This document shows, piece by piece, positions 25,743 to 32,587 of a DNA stretch of 32,587 nt (position 1 is the first letter of the stretch; every line of letters begins with the position of its first letter). Below the pieces are notes generated by a model. It saw only the letters and a list, made by a program, of their open reading frames with translations, had not been told where the DNA came from and searched no databases. Origin of the DNA: Verrucomicrobiales bacterium (lineage in GTDB: Bacteria > Verrucomicrobiota > Verrucomicrobiia > Verrucomicrobiales > DEV007); assembly GCA_029233965.1 (NCBI GenBank), contig JARGOP010000007.1:47070-79656 (forward strand), given 5' to 3'. Position numbers and translations under genes: made by a program.

Positions 25743-27233
25743 ATGAAGACTTTTTTCCCTGTCCTCCTCTCTGTCCTCTCTCTCTCAACGATCTGTCACG
25801 CTGATGCGCGTCCCAATTTCATCGTCCTTATTTCCGATGACATCAGCTACGACGATCTCGGGTGCTACGGCAGCCTCGACGCCCGCACCCCACACATCGA
25901 TGCGCTTGCGGAGGAGGGCATGCTTTTCACGAACGCCTACCTCACTGCAAGCAGCTGCAGCCCGAGCCGGTCGAGCATCATCACGGGGCGCTACCCTCAC
26001 AACAACGGCGATGCCTCGGAGCTTCACCGCCCCATTTCCTGGCACATCCCTTCTCTTGGAGGCATCCTCCGCGACGCCGGTTACTACACCGCTCTCGCCG
26101 GCAAAGATCACATGACCTGGCACAAGGCACCGGAGGGCGAAACCGCCCCGACGGATTCCTTTGAGAAGCGTTACGACTCCAAGGTCAAGGGAAACAGCGG
26201 CGGCCATGGCAACTGGCTCACCGCCCTCGCAGAGCGGCCAAAGGAAAAACCCTTCTTTCTCTGGCTCGCCGCTCTCGATGCCCACCGCGTCTGGGACGGT
26301 CGCCACGAATGGGACGAAGCACTCTACGGACCAAAGTATGATCCGGCCAAACTCACTCTGCCACCTGCTTTCATCGATACCCCGGAGACCCGCGAAGACT
26401 TCGCTGCCTACCTCCTCGAGGTGACCCGCTTTGACTACTTTGTCGGACAGGTCGTCGATCAGCTCAAGAAAGAGGGGGAATTTGAGAACACCTATCTCTA
26501 CGTCATCGCCGACAACGGCCGCCCCTTTCCCCGGGCCAAAACCCGTCTCCACGACGACGGCATGAAGACCTATTTCGTCGCGAGTGGCCCTTCCATTGCT
26601 GCGCCCGGATCGCGCAGCCGGTCCCTCGTCAGTGTCATCGATATCGCTCCGACGATGGTCGAACTCGCGGGACTGGAGAAGCCGGAAACCTTCCAGGGCC
26701 GATCCATAACTCCCCTCTACGCCGACGCAACCGCCTCGATCCGCCCCTTCGCCTTCTCCGAGCACAACTGGCATGACTACGAAGCCCACGGTCGCTCCGT
26801 GCGCGACGGTCGCTGGCTTTACATCCGGAATTCACGTCCACAACTGGCGCTCGAAGGACCTGCTGACTCTGCTGGTTCCCCGACCTTTCAGGATCTCATC
26901 ACCGCTGCGGAATCCTCCGAGCCACTCCCCCCGATCCAGGCCGATATCTTCCTTGCCCCGCGCCCGGAAGTGGAACTCTACGACTCGGCGGCGGACCCGC
27001 ATCAAATCAGCAATCTCGCGGGACAGGAATCCTATGCCTCCATCGAGAAGCGACTTTCCGACGCATTGGACCACTGGATCGACAAAACCGGTGACTCAGC
27101 CCCGGAGGAAATCAGCAAAGACGGATTCGACCGTCGCACCGGAAAGAAGACCTTTACGTCACGGGACGACTACCAGCGACCTCCTGCGGGTGCTGATCGC
27201 GGTGCGGACATGATCAATCACGAGGGGCTTTAA
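25743..27233 (+). CDS. Sulfatase of the N-sulfoglucosamine sulfohydrolase type
   Basis: 496 residues with a Sec signal (MKTFFPVLLSVLSLSTICHA). It carries FIVLISDDISYDDLGCYG (metal-binding Asp pair), the formylglycine motif C72-SPSR in SSCSPSRSSIITGRYPH, LAGKDHMTW and YVIADNGRPFPRAKTRLHDD. The last segment, with DDGMKTYF in place of the EGG-R-P loop of ordinary arylsulfatases, is characteristic of heparan N-sulfatase-like enzymes (SGSH-like, family S1_8 in my reading). Members remove N-linked sulfate from glucosamine, or ester sulfate from related sugars; here the substrate is inferred only. It ends 88 bases before a convergent minus-strand operon, with a double hairpin between. Confidence 0.93.
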   Translation: MKTFFPVLLSVLSLSTICHADARPNFIVLISDDISYDDLGCYGSLDARTPHIDALAEEGMLFTNAYLTASSCSPSRSSIITGRYPHNNGDASELHRPISWHIPSLGGILRDAGYYTALAGKDHMTWHKAPEGETAPTDSFEKRYDSKVKGNSGGHGNWLTALAERPKEKPFFLWLAALDAHRVWDGRHEWDEALYGPKYDPAKLTLPPAFIDTPETREDFAAYLLEVTRFDYFVGQVVDQLKKEGEFENTYLYVIADNGRPFPRAKTRLHDDGMKTYFVASGPSIAAPGSRSRSLVSVIDIAPTMVELAGLEKPETFQGRSITPLYADATASIRPFAFSEHNWHDYEAHGRSVRDGRWLYIRNSRPQLALEGPADSAGSPTFQDLITAAESSEPLPPIQADIFLAPRPEVELYDSAADPHQISNLAGQESYASIEKRLSDALDHWIDKTGDSAPEEISKDGFDRRTGKKTFTSRDDYQRPPAGADRGADMINHEGL

Positions 27234-27240
27234 CCTTGCT

Positions 27241-27306
27241 GGACGGACAGGGCAGTCCGTCCTACGGCTACCAGTGAGAAAGCAGGACGGGTTGCCTAAT
27301 CCCGTC
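27241..27306. repeat. Two hairpins sharing a GGACGG core between convergent genes
   Basis: GGACGGAC (27241-27248)/GTCCGTCC (27255-27262) with a 6-base loop, then GACGGG (27286-27291)/CCCGTC (27301-27306) with a 9-base loop. They sit between genes ending at 27233 (+) and 27321 (-). No T-tract follows on either strand, so this is either a factor-dependent bidirectional terminator or a REP-like element. Confidence 0.55.
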
Positions 27307-27320
27307 TCCTCCCATCAGGC

Positions 27321-28220
27321 TCACCCCTTCGGATCCACCGCCCGATAGGCTTCGATGACCGCTTCTTCTCCTGCGACGCCCTTGCCGGCGTTCCCGTGCT
27401 CCATCCCGACGATGCCGTCGAATCCCGACGCATGCACATGGGCAAAAACTTTCGCGTAGTTGATCTCGCCCGTTCCGGGCTCTTTGCGGCCCGGATTATC
27501 GCCCACCTGGAGATAGCCGATCTGATCGCGGCAGAGATCAAATAACGGAATCAGATTTCCACCCGCAATCTGTTGATGATAGAGATCGTAGAGCACCTTG
27601 CAGTTCGGATGATCCACCGCTTCACAAATCAGAAAGCCTTCCGTGACCGTCTGGAGAAAAGAACCGGGATGATTCTGAAAACGGTTCAGTGGCTCCATCA
27701 CCATCGTGATGCCATGCGGCTCGACAATTTCACTGGCCCGACGCAACAGCTCGATACAATTCGCGTATTGAATTTCACGCGGCCAGCGGGGATCGACCTG
27801 CCCTGACACGAGCGTCATGTAGCCGGCATTGACCCGCTTCGCGACTTCAATTGTGTCACGAATCTGATCGAGGACCAGCTGCCTCGCCTCTTTGTCTTTC
27901 GAAGCAAAATTCAAAGCGCCAATGCCCGTCTTCGCGGAAACGACGCCCATCGTCATGCCCAGCTTTTCCATAAGAGCACCGATCGCCTTCTGGTCTTCCA
28001 ACGGTCGGGATCCCATCCCGTTATCCTCCCAGGCCCGGAACCCCTGATCATAGGCAAATTGCAATTCATCGAGCAACCCGCCGGGAGCGGACTCCTTGAA
28101 CATACCAAAATGGGGCGCGTAATTCAGAGTGAAGGCCGACTCGCTTTGGGCAAAAGCCCTCCCCGCAAAGAAGGCGGTTCCTCCCGCTGCGACCGAGGAA
28201 ACAAAGTGGCGTCGATTCAT
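27321..28220 (-). CDS. Hydroxypyruvate isomerase-like TIM-barrel protein with Tat signal
   Basis: 299 residues with an N-terminal NRRHFVSSVAAGGTAFFAG twin-arginine signal, so it is probably exported. The rest matches the hydroxypyruvate isomerase/xylose-isomerase-like TIM barrel (AP endonuclease 2 superfamily): ITMVMEPLNRF with Glu176, VLYDLYHQQ, YLQVGDNPGRKEPGTGEINY, and GIVGMEHGN with Glu274. These are the two metal-binding/catalytic glutamates and the PGRxEPGxGE loop of Hyi enzymes. Family members isomerise or epimerise small hydroxy-keto compounds or sugars. The ATG overlaps the stop of the SsuD-like gene (TAATG), so the two are co-translated; that suggests it acts on a product or precursor in the same pathway. 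Confidence 0.9.
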   Translation of the reverse strand: MNRRHFVSSVAAGGTAFFAGRAFAQSESAFTLNYAPHFGMFKESAPGGLLDELQFAYDQGFRAWEDNGMGSRPLEDQKAIGALMEKLGMTMGVVSAKTGIGALNFASKDKEARQLVLDQIRDTIEVAKRVNAGYMTLVSGQVDPRWPREIQYANCIELLRRASEIVEPHGITMVMEPLNRFQNHPGSFLQTVTEGFLICEAVDHPNCKVLYDLYHQQIAGGNLIPLFDLCRDQIGYLQVGDNPGRKEPGTGEINYAKVFAHVHASGFDGIVGMEHGNAGKGVAGEEAVIEAYRAVDPKG

Positions 28221-29386
28221 TACTTCCTTTCTCCGTAGGTGAGAGGAGTCTCCGGCGTTTCGGCGGGGAGACGTCCCTGGGCAATGTTCAGCTTCGTCGT
28301 GTCAAGTCGCGGCAGGACATGTTTCGCAAAGAGTTCGCATTCGTCGAGGTGGGGATAACCGGACAAAATGAAGGCCCGCATTCCCATGTCGATGTAACGC
28401 TGCATCTTCTCATAAACCTGATCCGGATTTCCGACGATGGCACTTCCGCATCCTGATCGGGCGCGTCCGACACCTGACCAGATATGATCCTCGATGTAGT
28501 CATCCTGCGACTGAGCCCGCAGTTCATCCTGACGGAGCACCCCCGCTGATTTGTTGTCCTGGGCACGATTTTTAATCTCCTCTCCCTTGTCGGCATCGAG
28601 TTTGGAAATCAGCTTTTGCGCCGCGGCCCGGGCCTCTTCCCCGGTCTCGCGGACGATCATGTGGATGCGCAATCCAAAATCGATCTTCCTTCCGAATCCA
28701 GCGGCAAGTGTGCTCATTTCGCTCATGGTCTCCGCAAGGCGTTCCTCGGTTTCCGGCCACATCAAAAAGACATCACAGTGCTCGGCACAGAGAGCCTTTG
28801 CTCCGGGGGAAATCCCGCCAAAATAGAGCAGCGGACCGCCATTCTGCTGATAGGGCTTTGCGGCATCGGTGTTGGGAATCTCGAGATTGTAGTGCTCTCC
28901 CTTGAAACTGATGGCGTCCTCAGTCCAGCATTGCTTCAGGATCTCGATCACTTCCCGTGACTTGGCGTAGCGAACTTCACTTTCCACCCGCTCCCCCGGG
29001 AGATCCGAGGAAATGATGTTTACCGCCATGCGCCCTTTCGCGATGTGATCAATCGTGCTGAGATGGCGCGCCAGCATCGGGGGATGAATCTCGCCCATGC
29101 GGACTGCAATCAGTTGATTGATTTGTTCGGTCTGAGCTGCCATTGCCGAGGCAAAAGGCAGCGGTTCCTGACCGACAACAAAGGACGACGGAAGCAATAT
29201 ATTCTGATAACCGAGACGATCGGCCATCCTGACAATATCACCACAGTGATCATAACTGCTTCGCAAATAGCCGTTCGGAACGCCGAGGTATTCGTAGTCA
29301 TCGCCACAAAGAGCGGAGAACCAGGCAACCTCGACTTTTCGTTCCGGGCTGCGAATTTCGATGGGGGGAGACGGAGTATCTGACAT
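28220..29386 (-). CDS. SsuD-like LLM-class flavin-dependent monooxygenase
   Basis: 388 residues from ATG 29386 (starting at 29434 would add sixteen residues). It is collinear with alkanesulfonate monooxygenase Ssu[15 protein letters not shown] at the first strand, [56 protein letters not shown] (Arg240, His242), [14 protein letters not shown] and [10 protein letters not shown] (Tyr344). Recalled against E. coli SsuD, the Arg226, His228, Arg297 and Tyr331 positions are kept, but the His11 and Cys54 positions are not (Cys, and Val/Gly). The fold and FMNH2 chemistry are therefore likely conserved while the substrate pocket differs. Expected reaction: FMNH2 and O2 cleave a sulfonate C-S bond to an aldehyde plus sulfite. 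No flavin reductase is encoded nearby. Sixteen bases downstream of the exporter gene. Confidence 0.9.
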   Translation of the reverse strand: MSDTPSPPIEIRSPERKVEVAWFSALCGDDYEYLGVPNGYLRSSYDHCGDIVRMADRLGYQNILLPSSFVVGQEPLPFASAMAAQTEQINQLIAVRMGEIHPPMLARHLSTIDHIAKGRMAVNIISSDLPGERVESEVRYAKSREVIEILKQCWTEDAISFKGEHYNLEIPNTDAAKPYQQNGGPLLYFGGISPGAKALCAEHCDVFLMWPETEERLAETMSEMSTLAAGFGRKIDFGLRIHMIVRETGEEARAAAQKLISKLDADKGEEIKNRAQDNKSAGVLRQDELRAQSQDDYIEDHIWSGVGRARSGCGSAIVGNPDQVYEKMQRYIDMGMRAFILSGYPHLDECELFAKHVLPRLDTTKLNIAQGRLPAETPETPLTYGERK

Positions 29387-29402
29387 AAATGAAGAAGGTG
29401 GG

Positions 29403-30542
29403 TTAGAAGAAAGCACGAACCGCCGCAACAACAACGACGGTAATGAAAATAGAGGCGGAAACGGAAGCGACGAGCGGACGCAAGCCCACTTCCCGGGCCT
29501 GCGAAATCCGCGTCTGGAACCCTACCCCGACCATGCCGGCAGCAAGGAGAAACGTGGAAACCAGCTTGAGCAGCCCGGCGCTGTCAAACTCCACCCCCGT
29601 CGTTTCCCATTTCAGGGCGACCTCGGGGAACAATCCGAAGGTCCTCGCAAGGGCGACCAGCAAAAAGCCGATCGCAAAACCGGGAACGAGGCGATACCAG
29701 GGCTTCTTTGTTGCGGCAGACCCGGATTCAGCACGCGACATCCACCACCCGATGATCACTGCCACCGGCGCAAGGAGGCAAACCCGCGAGAGCTTGGCGA
29801 CCGTGGCCACCTGACCGGCTTCCTCTCCGACCGCAAATCCTGCCGCAATCACCTGGGGTGTCTGATGAATTGTGAGTCCGGCGAGCAATCCGAATTGCGT
29901 CTGTGATAGGCCCAGCAGACCCGCCACAAGCGGTAAGAGAATCATCGCCCCCAGACCAATCAAGGTGACCAGCCCGACACAGACGAGGACATGGTTTTCC
30001 TTCGCTTTCAGCAAGGGGGCCACCGCGACGATGGCGGTTCCCCCGCAAATCCCGGTCCCGACGCCAAGCAGCAGCGCCATGTTCCGATCAAGACCGAGAA
30101 GTTTTCCCAGCCAGTGAAAAAGCCCGATCGAAATCACAACCACACCCAGACCCATCGCCATCCCGGGCCCACCGATGCGCAATGCTTCGAGGAAGTCCAT
30201 GCGCGCGCCGAGTAAAATGATCCCGAAAGGGAGGAGCCTCCGGACCGTGAAACTTGCCCCGGGCAGCAGCTTTCTCGCCGCGATCAGATTTCCGGCCGCC
30301 AGCCCCAGGAGCATGCTGAGCAGGACCGGGTCGAGGAGCATCGCCTGAGTCCACCCTGCCCTGATGATCCCCCAACTGATCGCAAAAGCGACGCCGGCGA
30401 GGGCGATCATGACGAACACTCCCGGCCATGAGCGCTCTTTTGACTGCGGCTCTACCGGTTCCCCCCCTTCCATCCAAATGAGATGCTCGGCCCACGCATA
30501 GCGGGGCGGCTCTCCGGATTCTGATGGATTGGTTGCGGTCAT
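29403..30542 (-). CDS. Putative sulfate exporter family transporter (YeiH/PSE)
   Basis: 379 residues from ATG 30542, preceded by CAGGAAA at Shine-Dalgarno distance; a TTG at 30557 is a weaker start. A hydrophilic N-terminus of about 40 residues is followed by ten or eleven hydrophobic helices. Family signatures: [37 protein letters not shown], and the repeated [13 protein letters not shown] and [13 protein letters not shown] motifs. This is the COG2855/UPF0324 family (PSE), members of which (for example SuyZ in sulfolactate degraders) are proposed to export sulfate or sulfite set free from sulfonates. It is the first gene of a three-gene operon with the SsuD-like monooxygenase, which fits disposal of the released sulfur anion. 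Confidence 0.92.
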   Translation of the reverse strand: MTATNPSESGEPPRYAWAEHLIWMEGGEPVEPQSKERSWPGVFVMIALAGVAFAISWGIIRAGWTQAMLLDPVLLSMLLGLAAGNLIAARKLLPGASFTVRRLLPFGIILLGARMDFLEALRIGGPGMAMGLGVVVISIGLFHWLGKLLGLDRNMALLLGVGTGICGGTAIVAVAPLLKAKENHVLVCVGLVTLIGLGAMILLPLVAGLLGLSQTQFGLLAGLTIHQTPQVIAAGFAVGEEAGQVATVAKLSRVCLLAPVAVIIGWWMSRAESGSAATKKPWYRLVPGFAIGFLLVALARTFGLFPEVALKWETTGVEFDSAGLLKLVSTFLLAAGMVGVGFQTRISQAREVGLRPLVASVSASIFITVVVVAAVRAFF

Positions 30543-30550
30543 GAAATTTC

Positions 30551-30579
30551 CTGACAAAGTGAGGATTAAACTTTAATAA
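30551..30579 (+). promoter_or_regulatory. Sigma70-like promoter for the Gfo/Idh/MocA gene
   Basis: CTGACA (30551-30556), a 17-base spacer, TAATAA (30574-30579), in a strikingly AT-rich divergent region. The predicted transcript would start near 30586, leaving about 36 leader bases before ATG 30622. Confidence 0.45.
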
Positions 30580-30583
30580 TTTT

Positions 30584-30611
30584 GTTTGCAACTAATTAAT
30601 TCGTTTGTTAC
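30584..30611. promoter_or_regulatory. Direct repeat flanking an AT-rich core in the divergent promoter region
   Basis: GTTTGCAAC (30584-30592) and GTTTGTTAC (30603-30611), 19 bases apart, on either side of TAATTAATT. The repeat overlaps the predicted transcription start of the plus-strand gene and lies upstream of the minus-strand operon. Two turns of the helix apart on one face, it could be a regulator site controlling both. Confidence 0.3.
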
Positions 30612-30621
30612 TCATCCGCCC

Positions 30622-31947
30622 ATGAAATCACCTTACGCATCCACAAGACGGGAATTCCTCGAGCGATCCGGCACTCTCTCCGCCGCGTCTCTCACCCTCG
30701 CGCTGGCCTCCGAAATGTCAGCGCATGCCGCCAATGGATCCGGAGAATTGAAACTGGGACTGGTGGGATGCGGCGGTCGCGGTGCCGGGGCTGCCAATCA
30801 GGCTCTCACCGCCGACGACGGACTGAAGCTTTTCTCCATGTGCGACGTGAATCGCGAAACCATGGATACCGCAGCCGATATTCTGGAGAAGCAAAAGCCC
30901 GGACGACTCAATGTCTCTCCCGAGCGACGATACCGTGACTTCGACGGATTCAAGCGCGTCATCGCCGACTGCGATGTCATCATTCTCGCGACCTCACCGG
31001 GCTTTCGCCCGCAGCACTTCGAGGAAGCCGTCGCTCAGGGAAAACACGTTTTCATGGAGAAGCCGGTCGCAACCGATGTGGCCGGGATCAAGCGGGTCCT
31101 CGAAACGGCAAAGATCGCGAAGGCGAAAAATTTGAAAGTCGGCGTCGGGTTACAGCGACGCCACCAACCCGGATACCAGGAGTGGCTCAAGCGTATTCAG
31201 GATGGAGCGATCGGAGATCTCATCACAATCCGGGCGCTTTGGAACGGTTCCTCCCGCCCCGGTAAACCGCGTCTCGAAGGGGAAAGCGAACTCGAATACC
31301 AGATCCGGAACTGGTACTATTTCACCTGGCTTTCCGGCGATCACAACGTCGAGCAGCATGTTCACAATCTCGACGTCGCCAACTGGATGATGGGAGACCG
31401 GCATCCTGTCGTCGCCCGCGGCATGGGCGGGCGCGAAGTCCGCAATGCCCCTGAGAACGGCCAGATCTACGACCACCATTTCGTGGAGTATGAGTATGCC
31501 GACGGAACTCTGCTCTACAGCCAGGCCCGACAGATTCCCGGCTGCGCCCGGGACATCAGTGAATCGGCCGTTGGAACGCTCGGCCGTGCCAACCTCATGC
31601 AGCGCGAGTTCACCCTCTCCGGCCCCAACGCTGACACGATGCGTTTTCGTCAGAACGAAGACGGCCATCAACTCGAGCACTATCCCCTTTTCAAAGCGAT
31701 CCGCGAAAATCTCGACTACAACGAAGCCGAACGCGGTGCCATGGCAACGATGACCGGCATCCTCGGGCGCATGGCCAACTACTCCGGCCAGGAAGTGCGC
31801 TGGGATGACGCGATGGCGTCGAATCAGACCCTCGTCCCGACTGATCTCGTCGACTTCACCTCCCCTGCGCCGGTCCTTCCCGATGACGAAGGCCGCTACC
31901 CCGTAGCCGTCCCCGGAGCGACGGATCCTTTCGCAGTCTGGTATTGA
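30622..31947 (+). CDS. Tat-exported Gfo/Idh/MocA family oxidoreductase
   Basis: 441 residues from ATG 30622; a TTG at 30586 is rejected because it coincides with the expected transcript start. N-terminal twin-arginine signal (STRREFLERSGTLSAASLTL). Rossmann motif LGLVGCGGRGAGAANQAL at about 42-60, the catalytic-lysine motif EKPVATD near residue 146, and the C-terminal-domain signature DHNVEQHVHNLDVANWMMG. Family members use a tightly bound NAD(P) to oxidise, reduce or internally rearrange sugars, and PVC bacteria encode many exported versions. The substrate is unknown. It is divergent from the sulfonate-type operon and 83 bases upstream of an MFS transporter, so the pair may take up and convert a released sugar. 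Confidence 0.93.
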   Translation: MKSPYASTRREFLERSGTLSAASLTLALASEMSAHAANGSGELKLGLVGCGGRGAGAANQALTADDGLKLFSMCDVNRETMDTAADILEKQKPGRLNVSPERRYRDFDGFKRVIADCDVIILATSPGFRPQHFEEAVAQGKHVFMEKPVATDVAGIKRVLETAKIAKAKNLKVGVGLQRRHQPGYQEWLKRIQDGAIGDLITIRALWNGSSRPGKPRLEGESELEYQIRNWYYFTWLSGDHNVEQHVHNLDVANWMMGDRHPVVARGMGGREVRNAPENGQIYDHHFVEYEYADGTLLYSQARQIPGCARDISESAVGTLGRANLMQREFTLSGPNADTMRFRQNEDGHQLEHYPLFKAIRENLDYNEAERGAMATMTGILGRMANYSGQEVRWDDAMASNQTLVPTDLVDFTSPAPVLPDDEGRYPVAVPGATDPFAVWY

Positions 31948-31969
31948 CCTCCCTGATCACGCCTGAGAC

Positions 31970-32000
31970 AACAGGGTTTACTCCTAGACTGAACCCTGTT
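31970..32000 (+). terminator. Stem-loop between oxidoreductase and MFS genes
   Basis: AACAGGGTT (31970-31978) pairs perfectly with AACCCTGTT (31992-32000) around a 13-base loop. Only TTT follows the second arm, so it is a weak intrinsic terminator at best; an operator or attenuator for the MFS gene is the alternative. Confidence 0.45.
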
Positions 32001-32030
32001 TAGTCACTCATTCTTTCCCCACCCAAGACC

Positions 32031-32587
32031 ATGTCCAACGACCTCACCAAAAACGAAAAATGGTATCACGGAGTGACTCGCTACGAGTGGCTCGTTCTCA
32101 TCATCGCCTCCGCCGGCTGGATCTTTGACGTCTACGAAGGCCAGATCTTCAACCTGACGCGGAACGACATGCTCGCCGACATTCTTGGCCAGGAGCTCGG
32201 GAGCGCTGATGTAAAAAGATATGGTGACTGGTTTCTTGCCGTCTTCCTCATCGGGGGAACGTTTGGAGGTCTTCTTTTCGGATCTCTGGCTGACCGCTAC
32301 GGACGACGTCCCATCATGATCGTCACGATCCTGATGTATTCAGTCTTCTCCGGACTTACCTTTTTCGCGACCGAACTCTGGCATGTTACCGCTCTGCGTT
32401 TTCTCGTTGCCATGGGTGTCGGCGGGGAATGGGCCGTCGCCGCCGCCCTCGTTTCCGAGGTCTTCCCGAAAAAGGCGAGGGCGCATGCTTCCAGTATTTT
32501 CCACGCCTCTTCGGTGATTGGAACCTGGCTTGCCGCGATTGCCGCCTATCTCGTGAACACGAACTGGGAATACGCCTACCTCGTCGG
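32031..32587 (+). CDS. MFS transporter, N-terminal part (runs off the window)
   Basis: 185 codons are present; the gene continues past the end. It shows the first transmembrane helices of a major facilitator: EWLVLIIASAGWIFDVYEGQ (helix 1 with a membrane-embedded acidic residue), GGTFGGLLFGSLADRYGRRP (the loop 2-3 motif A, G-x-L-A-D-R-x-G-R-R), and ALRFLVAMGVGGEWAVAAAL (helix 4, R-x-x-x-G-x-G-x-G), typical of the sugar/organic-acid porter side of the family. Likely a proton-coupled importer of a sugar or organic acid; the substrate is unknown. Start at 32031 with no Shine-Dalgarno site upstream. Confidence 0.93.
   Translation, partial: MSNDLTKNEKWYHGVTRYEWLVLIIASAGWIFDVYEGQIFNLTRNDMLADILGQELGSADVKRYGDWFLAVFLIGGTFGGLLFGSLADRYGRRPIMIVTILMYSVFSGLTFFATELWHVTALRFLVAMGVGGEWAVAAALVSEVFPKKARAHASSIFHASSVIGTWLAAIAAYLVNTNWEYAYLV

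Noticed and set aside
1-32587. Genomic island, prophage or integrative element
   Set aside because: No integrase, transposase, tRNA gene, attachment-type direct repeat or evident composition shift was seen; the gene content is ordinary for a PVC chromosome.

Overview
The window looks like a chromosomal segment of a marine-type, polysaccharide-degrading member of the PVC superphylum, most likely a Verrucomicrobium. The signs are sulfatases, planctomycete-type c-cytochrome proteins (PSCyt1/DUF1549/DUF1553, DUF1592, and a PVC-type haem-binding dehydrogenase), their usual Tat-exported partners (DUF1501, DUF1552), Tat-signal Gfo/Idh/MocA and TIM-barrel proteins, and a DNA of roughly 60% GC by eye. 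I see no tRNA, rRNA, CRISPR array, transposase or phage gene.

Layout. 1-8877 (+): a deleted sulfatase remnant whose last bases overlap a very large PVC-type cytochrome (propeller + dehydrogenase + HEAT-like + cytochrome c + C-terminal beta domain), then the DUF1592 and DUF1552 pair. 8906-10406 (-): a coiled-coil lipoprotein and a GNAT acetyltransferase. 10542-13314 (+): an SLC13 transporter and a cytochrome P450 with a near-leaderless promoter. 13330-13939: a decayed porin gene (-) and about 330 bases with nothing recognisable. 13940-15664 (+): an arylsulfatase. 15672-17055 (-): an envelope BON-OmpA gene broken by a frameshift and an amber codon. 17157-19864 (-): a two-component system with a large periplasmic sensor. 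19941-23847 (+): a second cytochrome/Tat pair (DUF1549/DUF1553 with DUF1501), divergent from the two-component system across an 18-bp palindrome. 23931-25535 (-) and 25743-27233 (+): two divergent sulfatases, the second of the N-sulfoglucosamine sulfohydrolase type. 27321-30542 (-): a tight operon of a putative sulfate/sulfite exporter, an SsuD-like flavin monooxygenase and a hydroxypyruvate-isomerase-like enzyme. 30622 to the end (+): a secreted Gfo/Idh/MocA oxidoreductase and the start of an MFS transporter.

How it may fit together. Organosulfur chemistry is the common thread. Three intact sulfatases and one dead one would strip sulfate esters or N-sulfates from polysaccharides. The exporter/SsuD-like/isomerase operon looks like a C-S bond-cleaving (sulfonate) module with a way to dispose of the inorganic sulfur. 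The cytochrome/Tat pairs are the uncharacterised electron-transfer systems that accompany such catabolic loci in PVC bacteria. Three genes for secreted or envelope proteins are broken within 17 kb, which means either active gene loss or residual assembly errors. The sulfonate operon is the best candidate here for an undescribed system.
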